Assembly: GCA_027618835.1 (NCBI GenBank)
Contig: JAQCHZ010000007.1
Span: 1 to 64,000, forward strand
Direction of reading: 5' to 3'
DNA: 64,000 bases
Source of the DNA: Chloroflexota bacterium
GTDB taxonomy: Bacteria; Chloroflexota; Dehalococcoidia; Lucifugimonadales; Lucifugimonadaceae
Shown here: positions 26,874 to 35,408 of the stretch, one piece after another
Layout: every line of letters starts with the position of its first letter
Position numbering within the stretch: position 1 is the first letter of the stretch
Notes under the pieces: model-generated
The model's input: only the letters and a program-made list of their open reading frames with translations
Database searches by the model: none
Told to the model about the DNA's origin: nothing
Translations under genes and position numbers: made by a program

Positions 26874-28235
26874 TTAAATGCCTGGTTCGGCACTACCTGT
26901 TGTTACGGACGGGATTTCGCTACCAACGGGCTTTGATTCCATCTCTGGCCAGTTAGGGATCAGCTGCCTTCTTGTGTTCTCAAGAAGGAGAATAGCGACC
27001 GATCCAGCAAGGCTGAACACCGCCGACAGAATGATCGCCCATATGTAAGTCCCTGTGATATCGAACACCATACCGGGGATCACGCCACCGAGAGCCATGC
27101 CGAGTCCGGCACCGAGCAGTTGCCATCCGTAAGTTGTACCCATTGGCGTATGACCAAAGTATTTTCGAATCAGTACTGGGAACGCTGTGCCTTCACCGCC
27201 GTAGGGAATCGCCCAAATGACAGCGAAGATGTAGAAGTCGAGCGTCGTGTTGGCCGTGAGCAAAAGGAACACGCCGACGCCCTGACCGAAGAATGAAACG
27301 AACATCACCCTTTTCGGGCTCATGCGTTCGGCAAGAACAGGAGCACCGAATCGTGTAGCGACACTCACTATTGAAATAGTGGTGAGAACACCTGCAGCCG
27401 TCAGTGGACTCAGCCCCTTTGAAATACCGAGAGGGATGATCCCGACCAATATTACGGCGTGTCCGACGCACCCTAGGAAGTGAATGTTGATCAAATTCCA
27501 GAAGGCGTTTGTCTTGTACACAAAACCCTGAAATTCCTTGTGGGTTGAGATGAATACGTTGCCACTGGTGATTAACGGATTATCGGTTTCGAGAGTTCCG
27601 TAAGCCACTTTGCCTGCATCTTCTGGGGTGTTCTTAAAGAACAGCAATATGACTAGCAAAGTGCCGGTGCCGACCACTCCAACGATCACGAACGCCTGAC
27701 TCCAGCCGACGTTTTCGAAAAGCACCGCCAACACTTGAATCACAAGCGCTGGACCCAAGCTCCACGACACCATCATGATTCCTGTACCCAGACCGAGATG
27801 TCGCCTGAACCACGCTGCAACGGCAGGCACTACTGGTACTAAAAGGAGTGCTTGAGAAATACCAAAAACGATTCCGTAGGCAACGTATAACTCCCAGATT
27901 TGTTGAGTCTGAGAAGTCCACATCATTCCAATGAAGAAAAGAACTGTGCCTGCGATCATAGTGCGGCGCGCGCCGAATCGATTTCCAAGATAGCCAGACA
28001 TTGGAGATGCCAAAGCGGTGACTATAGACATCAATGCGTAGGCGAGACCGATCGAACCAGGCGTCCAGCCAAACGCTGCAACCAGCGGGTCAACAAGCAC
28101 CCCGAACGCCATCCGAATCGCAGCGCCGACCATCTGCACAACGCCCGCGATCGCAACGATCACCCACGCGTAATGAGCGATTGTGTGTTCTTCAAGTCCA
28201 AAGCGTCTATCGAACCAGAGTGCAGCGTTTCGCAT
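26874..28235 (-). CDS. MFS transporter, monocarboxylate / oxalate-formate antiporter type
   Basis: A 453-residue inner-membrane protein with about 12 hydrophobic spans. Recognisable features are the loop 2-3 motif GYLGNRFGARRTM and a central charged loop (KNTPEDAGKVAYG). LGLGTGIMMVSWSLGPAL resembles oxalate/formate-type members. It likely carries a small carboxylate, in line with the neighbouring 2-oxo-acid decarboxylase-like and enolase-superfamily genes. The ATG begins 9 nt after the small membrane protein gene, so the two are probably cotranscribed. No clear ribosome site is visible, consistent with translational coupling. Confidence 0.88.
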   Translation of the reverse strand: MRNAALWFDRRFGLEEHTIAHYAWVIVAIAGVVQMVGAAIRMAFGVLVDPLVAAFGWTPGSIGLAYALMSIVTALASPMSGYLGNRFGARRTMIAGTVLFFIGMMWTSQTQQIWELYVAYGIVFGISQALLLVPVVPAVAAWFRRHLGLGTGIMMVSWSLGPALVIQVLAVLFENVGWSQAFVIVGVVGTGTLLVILLFFKNTPEDAGKVAYGTLETDNPLITSGNVFISTHKEFQGFVYKTNAFWNLINIHFLGCVGHAVILVGIIPLGISKGLSPLTAAGVLTTISIVSVATRFGAPVLAERMSPKRVMFVSFFGQGVGVFLLLTANTTLDFYIFAVIWAIPYGGEGTAFPVLIRKYFGHTPMGTTYGWQLLGAGLGMALGGVIPGMVFDITGTYIWAIILSAVFSLAGSVAILLLENTRRQLIPNWPEMESKPVGSEIPSVTTGSAEPGI

Positions 28236-28244
28236 GGTTAATTG

Positions 28245-28505
28245 CTAGTGAAGAGGGCAGGCGAAGACTAGTCCGTCTTCCCACCATTCGCTCTCTCCTT
28301 GGATTTCGGAAATTCCGGCCGCAAGCGCACGATTTTCGATGCGGTCGGACGAGGCCCAAGCACCGAAAAAAATCAAAACGGCAAGGGTGCCTATGACTGA
28401 CGAAATCAGTAAACCAAAACCGATTAATGGACGTCGTGTTATCTCGAATCCGTCCAAGTTCGGGGTTGTAGTCTCGATGACTTGATGGGGCACTGCTGAT
28501 TTCAT
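28245..28505 (-). CDS. Small single-span membrane protein, unknown function
   Basis: An 86-residue protein with one membrane helix (GFGLLISSVIGTLAVLIFFG, about residues 29-48) and a short acidic C-terminus ending in CPLH. It sits 9 nt before the MFS gene and 34 nt after the enolase-superfamily gene on the same strand, so it may be a small accessory subunit of the carrier. No family was recognised. Support comes from operon position and the clean membrane segment. Confidence 0.55.
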   Translation of the reverse strand: MKSAVPHQVIETTTPNLDGFEITRRPLIGFGLLISSVIGTLAVLIFFGAWASSDRIENRALAAGISEIQGESEWWEDGLVFACPLH

Positions 28506-28539
28506 TGCGAAATCATACGCCGTACCCGTACGTTTTGTT

Positions 28540-29655
28540 TCAAGAAAGAGTCGCTACTTTGTGCGCAGCGATCCACTCTTCGTCGAGCTCGATTCCTAGA
28601 CCGGGTCCCGTCGGGGCGTCGAGATTTCCGTTCTTGTTTATCTTCAGTTGTTCTTTTACGCCCCACTGGTGAACTTCCTTGGGGAGCCAGTATTCGAAAT
28701 AAGTGCAGTTAATCGAGGACATGATTACATGTAGGTTCGCTGCGTTCAGAGCCGAATTGCCTGCTAGTCCAACTTCGCAAATCTTGTGGAATCCTTCTAC
28801 CATCGACATCTGCTTCTTGAGGCCTGTGATTCCAATTTTGCGAACCGTTCCACGTATTAGTCGAGTCGTGCTGTTCTGAAGGAAGCTTGCTGCTTCATGG
28901 AATAAGAAGCCCGTTGTGTCGCTCATGTTCAACGGAGTATCGAGCCGATTCGATAGCTCAGTGATCGACTCTATGTCGTTTGCTGGAATCGGATCTTCGT
29001 ACCAAAAGTAGTCGTTCTCATCGAGCGCCTGCCCAACGTACAGAGCTTCTCTGAAGGTATAGCCGTGGTTGCGGTCGAGCATTAGCGTCATCTCATCGCC
29101 TACGGCTTCTCTCACCTTCGCTGCGGCTATAGCTGCCTCCTTGTAATGAAGAGGCCCGGGGTGAATCTTGTACGCTCTAAATCCTTCATCCTTCAATTGA
29201 AGAGCCTCATCGACAAAACCTTCGACCGTTCCATGCCTGGGCGGGTAGGTTGCGTAAAGAGGAACTTCGTTACGGGCAGTGCCGAGCAGTTTGTGAATTG
29301 GCTGACCCGCCGACTTGCCTTCGATATCCCACAGTGCGACGTCGAGTGGAGCCCATACCGGCTCGATTGCCGAACCGTGTCCAGCTATCACCGACAGTTG
29401 ATTCCACAGCCACTCTCTGTCCGACGGTTCGCGCCCCATCATCGCCGGTTTTAGGATTTTGATGATCGATTCCATGCGCTGCGACGAATCTGATCCCTGA
29501 TCGCCTACAAACGCATGACCTTCGATACCAGCATCGGTTTTAACCCTGAGTACACCTTGGGTAGTCGTACCGCCGAGATCACTTCTCTCGTCTTGAACCC
29601 GTACGGATACGGTGTTTCGTTCGATCACATCGATCGTGATGTCAGTGATTTTCAT
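28540..29655 (-). CDS. Mandelate racemase / muconate lactonizing-type enolase superfamily enzyme
   Basis: A 371-residue enolase-superfamily protein with the capping domain followed by the barrel. Catalytic candidates are K163 and H165 in AYKIHPGP, metal ligands D194 (with N196) in LMLDRNHGY, E220 in WYEDPI and D246 in LNMSDTTG. The C-terminal motif VGLAGNSALNAANLHV resembles acid-sugar dehydratases and racemases. The YKIH motif is shared with several sugar-acid dehydratases, so dehydration of a carboxylate substrate is likely. It leads a probable operon with a small membrane protein and an MFS carrier. The exact substrate is unknown. Confidence 0.87.
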   Translation of the reverse strand: MKITDITIDVIERNTVSVRVQDERSDLGGTTTQGVLRVKTDAGIEGHAFVGDQGSDSSQRMESIIKILKPAMMGREPSDREWLWNQLSVIAGHGSAIEPVWAPLDVALWDIEGKSAGQPIHKLLGTARNEVPLYATYPPRHGTVEGFVDEALQLKDEGFRAYKIHPGPLHYKEAAIAAAKVREAVGDEMTLMLDRNHGYTFREALYVGQALDENDYFWYEDPIPANDIESITELSNRLDTPLNMSDTTGFLFHEAASFLQNSTTRLIRGTVRKIGITGLKKQMSMVEGFHKICEVGLAGNSALNAANLHVIMSSINCTYFEYWLPKEVHQWGVKEQLKINKNGNLDAPTGPGLGIELDEEWIAAHKVATLS

Positions 29656-29764
29656 GTTCTTGCCAATGTCCCCAGAATCAATTTATTTGTCGGCGTGATC
29701 GAAGAATGAGATCAGGTTGATTCTTCGAGAGTACTTTTACGTGTCGTGAGATAGTCCACGGTGG

Positions 29765-30097
29765 ATGGTACATGTGACGTTCCCCAAGGTGCAGAAGAGG
29801 CACGCCGACGGAATCAAGATTGAGTTCGAAGATGCGAAACAAGACATGCTCAATCAGAACCCGGACGCTGATGGCACTGCCTTCAATAAGGATCTTATAA
29901 TCGCATCAAGTGATCTCGAAGATGACTATCAGACTGCCCTTAAGAGCGTAGATGAAATCAAGCAGACGATCCGTGTAAAATGCACGACAGAGCGCGCTCT
30001 CGAAGACCGTACGAGGATGTAAGAGAAGCAAGTGTTCAAGCTTATTGAGCAACTCGTGAAGGCCGCACAGGCAAAATCAGCACCGAAATCAGCCTAA
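29765..30097 (+). pseudogene. Small helical protein gene interrupted by an in-frame TAA
   Basis: From ATG the frame runs 85 codons (acidic and helix-rich, for example FEDAKQDMLNQNPDADGTAF) to TAA at 30020-30022. Without changing frame it then continues 24 codons with EKQVFKLIEQLVKAAQAKSA and a basic end to a second TAA. The two halves read like one helical protein of about 110 residues with a nonsense change. A strong terminator follows. I do not recognise the family. Confidence 0.4.
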
Positions 30098-30156
30098 CGG
30101 TAATGGTTCTGAGAGCTCAAAACGCTCCCATATAGCTTGTTGTGGAAGTAATCTAG

Positions 30157-30185
30157 CGACACCTATTATTAGGTGTCGTTTTATT
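30157..30185 (+). terminator. Rho-independent terminator
   Basis: CGACACCT, loop ATTATT, AGGTGTCG, then TTTTATTT: an 8-bp perfect stem with a T run on the plus strand. It ends only two bases before the annotated start of the serine hydrolase gene. Confidence 0.8.
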
Positions 30186-30186
30186 T

Positions 30187-31608
30187 ATGCTTGGTTTGGG
30201 GGCTCTGTTGGCTAGCGGTATCGATCTATCTGCACTGGAATCAAAAATCGCTGATCTCGCTACAGCGTCAATGACTCAAGATCGTGTCCCCGGACTCTCG
30301 ATCGGAATCGTTCGCGGCGATTCTCTCGTCGGTTACTACTCGTTTGGTACGCAGGCAGTAGGTACAGACAAACCGCCAACTGCGCAAACAATCTCTCGGG
30401 TCGCTTCGATCACGAAGACGTTCACCGGCACAGCTATGTTGCAATTGCGAGATCTGGGTCAGCTTGAACTTGATGATCCATTGCTCGTTCACATGCCTGA
30501 TTTCACTATCGCCAACGCACTTCGAGGAACACTAGAAGGTGTGACTCTACGTAGGCTGATGACCCACTACTCTGGGTTGCGCACCGAACATCCGCTTACC
30601 GACTGGAACGCGCCATCGTTCCCAACAGGTGAAGAGCTACTCGGTAACCTCTCAGATATCGACGTCGTCATTCCGCAGGATAGCCAGTGGAAGTACTCGA
30701 ACTTGGCGGTGGGACTTCTTGGGCATGTCATAGAGGCGATCAGCGGGATGCCGTACGAGCGGTACATTTATGAAGAGATCACAGGTCCGCTCGGACTCGC
30801 CAATACTCGATTCGATTTGGATGCTGATCAGGCTGAATTGAAAGCCAACGGGTACAGCCATCCTCTTCCGGGTGAATCTGATCTTCGTGACGCCTCTTAT
30901 GCGTCGCTTCAAGGCATATCTGCAGCAGGACAGCTTCACTCAAATGTCGAAGACCTCGCCAAATGGATGTCGTTCCAGTTCTCGTCGGGTCGTCAAACCC
31001 ATCCGTCCAAAGTGCTATCGGCTTCAACGCTCGCCGAAATGCATCGCGCGGTCTATCTCTCGAACGACTGGTCGAACGGTCAAGCAATTTCGTGGCGTAT
31101 GAATCGACGTGACGATCTGGTGCTTCACAACCACGGCGGCGGTATTCAGGGCTACGCATCAAACATGGTGTTCAGCGTTCTTGCGCAGACCGGCGTAGTT
31201 GTATTGGCGAATATCTGGCCAGCACCAACTCCATACGTTCTTGCCGAAGACATTGCTGAACTCGTGATTCGAGAATTGGGCCCATTGCCCGAACTCAACG
31301 AAACGCCGTTCACCGACGTTTCCGAAAGTGATGCGGCAAAGTACACCGGCAGGTACTGGGCAGAACCCGGTGCGTACGTCGATGTCGCTTACGGCAAATC
31401 TGGCTTCGTGCTTGATGCTCCTCGCAAGGGCGACTACACACTTCATGGCCCAGCAGGATTAGCTTCCGATCCTACAGTGAGCGACGCAAATTCGTTCCGA
31501 ACGGTTGGTGGTCGAGGCGCTGGCGAACTCGCCGAGTTCGCACTTGATTCCAGTGGCAAAGCAGACTCGTTCAGGCTCGGCGGATTTCTATACAAACGGG
31601 TCGACTAA
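30187..31608 (+). CDS. Beta-lactamase/penicillin-binding-type serine hydrolase (class C family)
   Basis: A protein of up to 473 residues from the serine beta-lactamase-like / EstB / DD-peptidase family. The nucleophile motif SxxK is S74-I-T-K77, the tyrosine motif is Y170-S-N, and the third motif region is HNHGGGIQGYA. A C-terminal ~90-residue lipocalin-like extension follows. No signal peptide is evident, so it is probably a cytoplasmic esterase or peptidase. The ATG directly abuts a terminator, leaving no room for a leader; in-frame TTG codons 4 and 8 are alternatives. It precedes the DUF885 gene by 43 nt on the same strand. Confidence 0.85.
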   Translation: MLGLGALLASGIDLSALESKIADLATASMTQDRVPGLSIGIVRGDSLVGYYSFGTQAVGTDKPPTAQTISRVASITKTFTGTAMLQLRDLGQLELDDPLLVHMPDFTIANALRGTLEGVTLRRLMTHYSGLRTEHPLTDWNAPSFPTGEELLGNLSDIDVVIPQDSQWKYSNLAVGLLGHVIEAISGMPYERYIYEEITGPLGLANTRFDLDADQAELKANGYSHPLPGESDLRDASYASLQGISAAGQLHSNVEDLAKWMSFQFSSGRQTHPSKVLSASTLAEMHRAVYLSNDWSNGQAISWRMNRRDDLVLHNHGGGIQGYASNMVFSVLAQTGVVVLANIWPAPTPYVLAEDIAELVIRELGPLPELNETPFTDVSESDAAKYTGRYWAEPGAYVDVAYGKSGFVLDAPRKGDYTLHGPAGLASDPTVSDANSFRTVGGRGAGELAEFALDSSGKADSFRLGGFLYKRVD

Positions 31609-31651
31609 TCTCTATTAGTTGGTAGCAGCGAGCACGGAGAAAAATACGATC

Positions 31652-33322
31652 ATGACTGGAGTTTTCGAGATCGCCGACGGGTTTATCGACACCGTGGCGA
31701 AACATCACCCGACGTCGGCGACCTACATGGGTGTTAGCGGGTACGATCACCTGATGAACGACTATTCGCCCGAGGCGGCCGAGGCGTTTCACGCGGAAAG
31801 TCTGACAGCGCTCAGAGCAATGGAAGCCGCCGAACCAACCAACGACCGCGAACGGATTTGCAAAGACACGTTTATCGACGAAGCATCGCTTTCGCACGAG
31901 CAGTTCGAGTCACGAGAACATCTTCGCGATATGAACGTACTGTTTTCACCAGCACAGAGCATTCGATCTGTGTTCGACCTAATGCCGCAGGATTCCGTCG
32001 AAGCGTGGGAGAATATCGCTTCTCGAATGGAGAAAATTGGCGGAGCGCTTGCCGGATACAGAGAAACTCTAGATATCGGACGAGCCGAAGGGTTAGTCAC
32101 TTCGGAACGACAGGTCAATGGAACTGCCGAACATTGCGAAGCGTGGGCAGGGAATGGCGACAATTCACCTTTCTTCGACTCGCTAGTAAACGCTCTCGCC
32201 GCCTCTGATATCAACAACGATTCACTCAGTACACGAATCGAAAACGCCTCCGCCTCCGCTACCGAGGCGTACGACAAAATGGGCGAGTATCTCCGTGAGT
32301 CGTACCTGCCAGACGCTACTTCTGTGGATGGGGTAGGACGCGACCGATACGTGCTTTCCGCAAAGGGATATCTCGGAGCCGAAATCGACCCTAGAGAGAC
32401 TTACGAATGGGGTTGGGAGCAGCTCGAATGGGTGCGGTCGGAAATGACCAAAACAGCCGAACGTATCAAGCCGGGTGCTTCGATAGGTGAGGCGGTTGAA
32501 CTGCTCGAAACTGACCCAACAAAAATGATCCAAGGCGAAGATAACTTTCGCCAGTGGATGCAGGATCTTCAAGATAAGACAATCGAAGAGATGGACGGCG
32601 TTCATTTCGACATTCTCGATCCCGTTCGCAAGATCGAAACGCTGATTTCGCCTCCCGGCGGTGCGCTCGCCATGTACTACACCGGGCCTTCAGAAGATTT
32701 CTCCCGACCCGGTCGGACGTGGTATCCCACAGGAGGCAAAATCGAATTTCCAATATGGCGCGAAGTGTCGATTGCGTATCACGAGGGCGTCCCCGGTCAT
32801 CATTTTCAGATCGCCTCAAACGTAGCGATGACTGATGATCTATCGAGGTTCCAACGGCTGCTCGCTGGGACCTCGGGTCACGCGGAAGGATGGGCACTAT
32901 ATGCCGAACGTCTTATGGGCGAACTCGGATATCTCGAAAACCCTGACTACTACATGGGCATGCTCGACGCGCAAGCACTTCGCAGCGTGAGAGTGATTGT
33001 CGATATCGGTATGCACCTTGGATTTAAGATTCCTCGGCACTCAGAGTTTCATCCCGGTGAAGTCTGGACCGGTGATCTTGCTTTGGAGTTCATGAAAGAG
33101 CGAGTTCACTTCCCGGCCGATTTCGTAGCTTCAGAAGTCGACCGATACTTGGGAATTCCCGGCCAGGCGATCAGCTACAAAGTAGGCGAGCGCGTTTGGC
33201 TCGAAGCTCGTGAATCGGCAAAGCAAAAAGCTGGTGCAGACTTCGATCTAAAGGATTGGCACAACAGAGCGTTGAAGTTAGGTCCCATGGGACTCGCTCA
33301 GATGAAACGAGAGCTCACATAA
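31652..33322 (+). CDS. DUF885 family protein, putative metallopeptidase
   Basis: A 556-residue protein. The central-to-late part has AYHEGVPGHHFQ, an HExxxH-like zinc motif of DUF885, and SGHAEGWALYAERLMGELG, a second conserved helix with the downstream Glu. The C-terminus has PGQAISYKVGERVW. Family members are gluzincin-like peptidases; no signal peptide is visible here. ATG at 31652 is chosen over the TTG 33 nt upstream because GGAG lies between them. Its position behind a serine hydrolase gene on the same strand suggests a peptide-degrading pair. Confidence 0.87.
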   Translation: MTGVFEIADGFIDTVAKHHPTSATYMGVSGYDHLMNDYSPEAAEAFHAESLTALRAMEAAEPTNDRERICKDTFIDEASLSHEQFESREHLRDMNVLFSPAQSIRSVFDLMPQDSVEAWENIASRMEKIGGALAGYRETLDIGRAEGLVTSERQVNGTAEHCEAWAGNGDNSPFFDSLVNALAASDINNDSLSTRIENASASATEAYDKMGEYLRESYLPDATSVDGVGRDRYVLSAKGYLGAEIDPRETYEWGWEQLEWVRSEMTKTAERIKPGASIGEAVELLETDPTKMIQGEDNFRQWMQDLQDKTIEEMDGVHFDILDPVRKIETLISPPGGALAMYYTGPSEDFSRPGRTWYPTGGKIEFPIWREVSIAYHEGVPGHHFQIASNVAMTDDLSRFQRLLAGTSGHAEGWALYAERLMGELGYLENPDYYMGMLDAQALRSVRVIVDIGMHLGFKIPRHSEFHPGEVWTGDLALEFMKERVHFPADFVASEVDRYLGIPGQAISYKVGERVWLEARESAKQKAGADFDLKDWHNRALKLGPMGLAQMKRELT

Positions 33323-33373
33323 TGGATGGACAACTGGCGATGATGAATCGATTGGGAAGCCGTTAGCATCGAA

Positions 33374-33393
33374 CCACAGATTGGAATCTGTGG
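33374..33393. other. Perfect short hairpin upstream of the selenoprotein gene
   Basis: CCACAGATT and AATCTGTGG pair perfectly around GG. No T run follows. It lies between the DUF885 gene and the selenoprotein gene, and could be an mRNA-stabilising hairpin or an operator. It does not fold as a tRNA. Confidence 0.45.
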
Positions 33394-33451
33394 AGCGTCA
33401 TTTGAGATTGATAGCCATATCTGACCGAGTGTCGATTCGAAGAGGAATTAT

Positions 33452-33745
33452 TTGGAACTTCTGATAACAGATGCAGCCCGAGAGTACCTAGACCGCCGTG
33501 AACGGCCTGTCGCTCTCGATTATCTCGCCGGACTTGGCTGAGGTGGTCACGCCTCGGTATCGGTCGATACCTACGCTAAGAAAGCCAACAAAACGGCTTA
33601 CCAAACGGTGAAAGATAAGGGCGTAGAGATTCTTATTTCGAAAAACCTCGCCTCGAAAGCCGCTGCCGTCCTAATCGAACAAAAGAAGTTCCTCTTCTTC
33701 AAATGGTTGTCCGTCAGAGCACAGCTCTACGGCCACGGCACCTGA
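33452..33745 (+). CDS. Putative small selenoprotein with in-frame TGA (HesB-like, CC/Se-motif type)
   Basis: A 97-codon frame begins at TTG with GAGGA five nt upstream. It reads ELLITDAAREYLDRR, then VALDYLAGLG, then TGA at codon 30 (33539-33541), then GGHASVSVDTYAKKANK. It continues through GVEILISKNLASKAAAVLIE and KFLFFKWLSVRAQLYGHGT to a terminal TGA. The pattern (leading helix, a G-x-G-Cys/Sec-GG turn, a V-x-V strand, GVxILIS, and KFLFFKWLSV at the end) resembles small HesB-like proteins where this position is Cys or Sec. A hairpin of SECIS geometry follows the TGA. Selenocysteine insertion is inferred; a nonsense mutation is the alternative. Codons after the TGA remain fully coding, which argues against decay. 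A terminator follows. Confidence 0.7.
33556..33571 (+). promoter_or_regulatory. Candidate bacterial SECIS element
   Basis: GGTATC-GGTC-GATACC is a perfect 6-bp stem with loop GGTC, starting 14 nt after the TGA codon, so the loop G is base +21. The E. coli fdhF SECIS has its GGUC-containing loop at nearly the same distance, and SelB requires an exposed G and U there. Stem, loop sequence and spacing therefore all fit. Confidence 0.65.
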
Positions 33746-33796
33746 AGCCACGGCTAACCCTCGGCCGTGCGCCGAACTCAAATCTACCTGAACAAC

Positions 33797-33833
33797 AAAA
33801 AGCCTCGAGTCCAAACACGGAAGCGAGGCTTTT
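33797..33833. terminator. Bidirectional terminator
   Basis: AAAAGCCTCG (33797-33806) pairs with CGAGGCTTTT (33824-33833). The T run works on the plus strand for the selenoprotein gene, and the A run works on the minus strand for the small membrane protein gene. Confidence 0.75.
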
Positions 33834-33863
33834 ACGTTGTCACTCGCTAATTTGCGACGAGTC

Positions 33864-34162
33864 CTACGAGAACGATTCGTAGAGTCCGCCGACTACCAGT
33901 CCGAAGATGATGTGCACTCCTAGCGCACCCATTGCGGTCGCTTCGCCAAGCTTTAATGTGAAGAATCCTGGGGCTTCAACCGCACCGTCACGAATCCCTC
34001 GATGGAGGGAAGAACTGAGCATTCCGAAGAACATGCCTGTGCCCATGAAATGAACGAGTCCAAAGAATATTCCGATTGCGAAGCTGCTATCGATATCGAG
34101 CCAAAGATAGAACGCTGCGTGAGCCGAAGCGCTGAGTGGCTATAGATCAAGGCATCAGACAT
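33864..34162 (-). pseudogene. Small polytopic membrane protein with a frameshift
   Basis: An ATG after GAGAG starts MSDALIYSHSA. Near 34130-34140 the useful frame changes, and the protein continues as ASAHAAFYLWLDIDSSFAIG, then IFFGLVHFMGTGMFFGMLSS, ending with MGALGVHIIFGLVVGGLYES. Two or three membrane spans are evident. A 60-residue frame alone (from 34046) would lack the first helix. Either a one-base indel inactivated a ~99-residue protein or there is a sequence error. The family is not recognised. Confidence 0.45.
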
Positions 34163-34215
34163 CAAATGCTCTCCAAGAGCAGCAAGTTGTCCGACGGAAA
34201 ACGAGCCATTGGCTC

Positions 34216-35079
34216 TTAGATGTCGATTGCCATTAGCTCTTCGGAGTAGATGACCTGTCCGCTGTAGACCTCTCGAATGTCCCCAATGCCCTTTTCGAGC
34301 GCACCATGTTGCGAGATGTTCGCGCCCATGTGAACCAGAATCAGCTTCTTCACGCCGGCCTCTTCTGCCATGCGCGCCGCCCCCAAAGTACCGCACTGAC
34401 CCGGCGATTCGCCATCGTGATCCATACACTCCTGGTCGTCCCAGCACATGCACAACATAACGTCAGCGTCTTTCGCCAAATCGATCACCGACTGACACGG
34501 CTGAGTGTCGCCAGTGAATACGACCGACTTACCCGATTTAGTTTCGATTCGATAAGCGAGTGAGTCCAAGTAAGGCTGAACGTGCTCTGCATTGGCTGAA
34601 GTCACTTCGAAATTATTGGCAGTATGAACAGTTCCAACCCCTACGTCACGAGCGAGTATCTTGGGGGCTTTACGAGGAAGTACACCGCCACGGTTGATAT
34701 AGACCTTCTGAGAAAGTGGGTGGTAAATCCGCGCTTTCCAATCGTGCGAGAAGACTCCGTTCTCGCCGATAATTCCCTCAGTAATTTTCTCAGTAAGGGT
34801 TGGTCCGAACACCTGCAATTGGTTCTCTTTTCCGATCGACTGGTCGAATCGAGTTAGCAGGAAGCATGGGTAGTCGATGTCGTGATCGAAGTGGTGATGA
34901 GTGAAGAAGATGTAGTCGATATCCAACGGCCAGAGTCCAGCTTGGACGAGCTTGTGAGTCGTGGCCGGACCGCAATCGATCATGATCTTTGCGCCCTCGA
35001 TTTCGAGAACGTACGCCGAGCCGAATCGGGTAGGAGTTGGGGTAGGTGTACCCGCTCCGAGAATGTAGAGCTTTGCCAT
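34216..35079 (-). CDS. MBL-fold metallo-hydrolase, RNase Z / arylsulfatase-like
   Basis: A 287-residue metallo-beta-lactamase-fold enzyme. LYILGAGTPTPTPTRFGSAY starts the fold, the zinc motif is HHHFDH at residues 61-66, and later ligands lie in ANAEHVQPY, VFTGDTQP and ILVHMGANIS. The N-terminus resembles RNase Z and related phosphodiesterases/arylsulfatases, but the long RNase Z exosite arm is absent, so a small-molecule hydrolase is more likely. The ATG is chosen for the strong GGAGG nine nt upstream; a 30-codon extension upstream is rejected. It is monocistronic. Confidence 0.87.
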   Translation of the reverse strand: MAKLYILGAGTPTPTPTRFGSAYVLEIEGAKIMIDCGPATTHKLVQAGLWPLDIDYIFFTHHHFDHDIDYPCFLLTRFDQSIGKENQLQVFGPTLTEKITEGIIGENGVFSHDWKARIYHPLSQKVYINRGGVLPRKAPKILARDVGVGTVHTANNFEVTSANAEHVQPYLDSLAYRIETKSGKSVVFTGDTQPCQSVIDLAKDADVMLCMCWDDQECMDHDGESPGQCGTLGAARMAEEAGVKKLILVHMGANISQHGALEKGIGDIREVYSGQVIYSEELMAIDI

Positions 35080-35408
35080 TCGATTTTGCCTCCGAATTCT
35101 ATGACCGATTTGTAGGCGCGCAGATTGCGTGTTGGATACGCAGATTGTGATGATTCTGAAGTGAAGCATATTCCTGTCCCACTTTGATGCCTTCTCACTT
35201 CACGAACCGAATCTGGAAGTTTTTGAAATTCGTCGAATCATCGGTTATACGGAGTTTTCCAAAACTCTTTGAAACTCGTATAAGAAACACCTACAACGAA
35301 ATAACCGTTACCGGATAGGATTCCGCCCGTTAGTTGTGTGCTTGTTCCGCAAGTCGCAATGAATTGGCCACGGTGTCCGCCGGGTCCACTGTGATAAATG
35401 GAGGCGTA
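35080..35408. other. Intergenic region with small hairpins
   Basis: About 330 bp between divergent genes, with no gene seen. GAGTTTT-CC-AAAACTC (near 35254-35269) is a short perfect hairpin, nested in a looser TATACG/CGTATA repeat. Promoters for both flanking genes must lie here. Confidence 0.4.

Noticed and set aside
33340-33440. tRNA-Sec gene upstream of the selenoprotein
   Set aside because: The CCACAGATT hairpin lacks a 7-nt anticodon loop with TCA, an acceptor stem and a T-arm.
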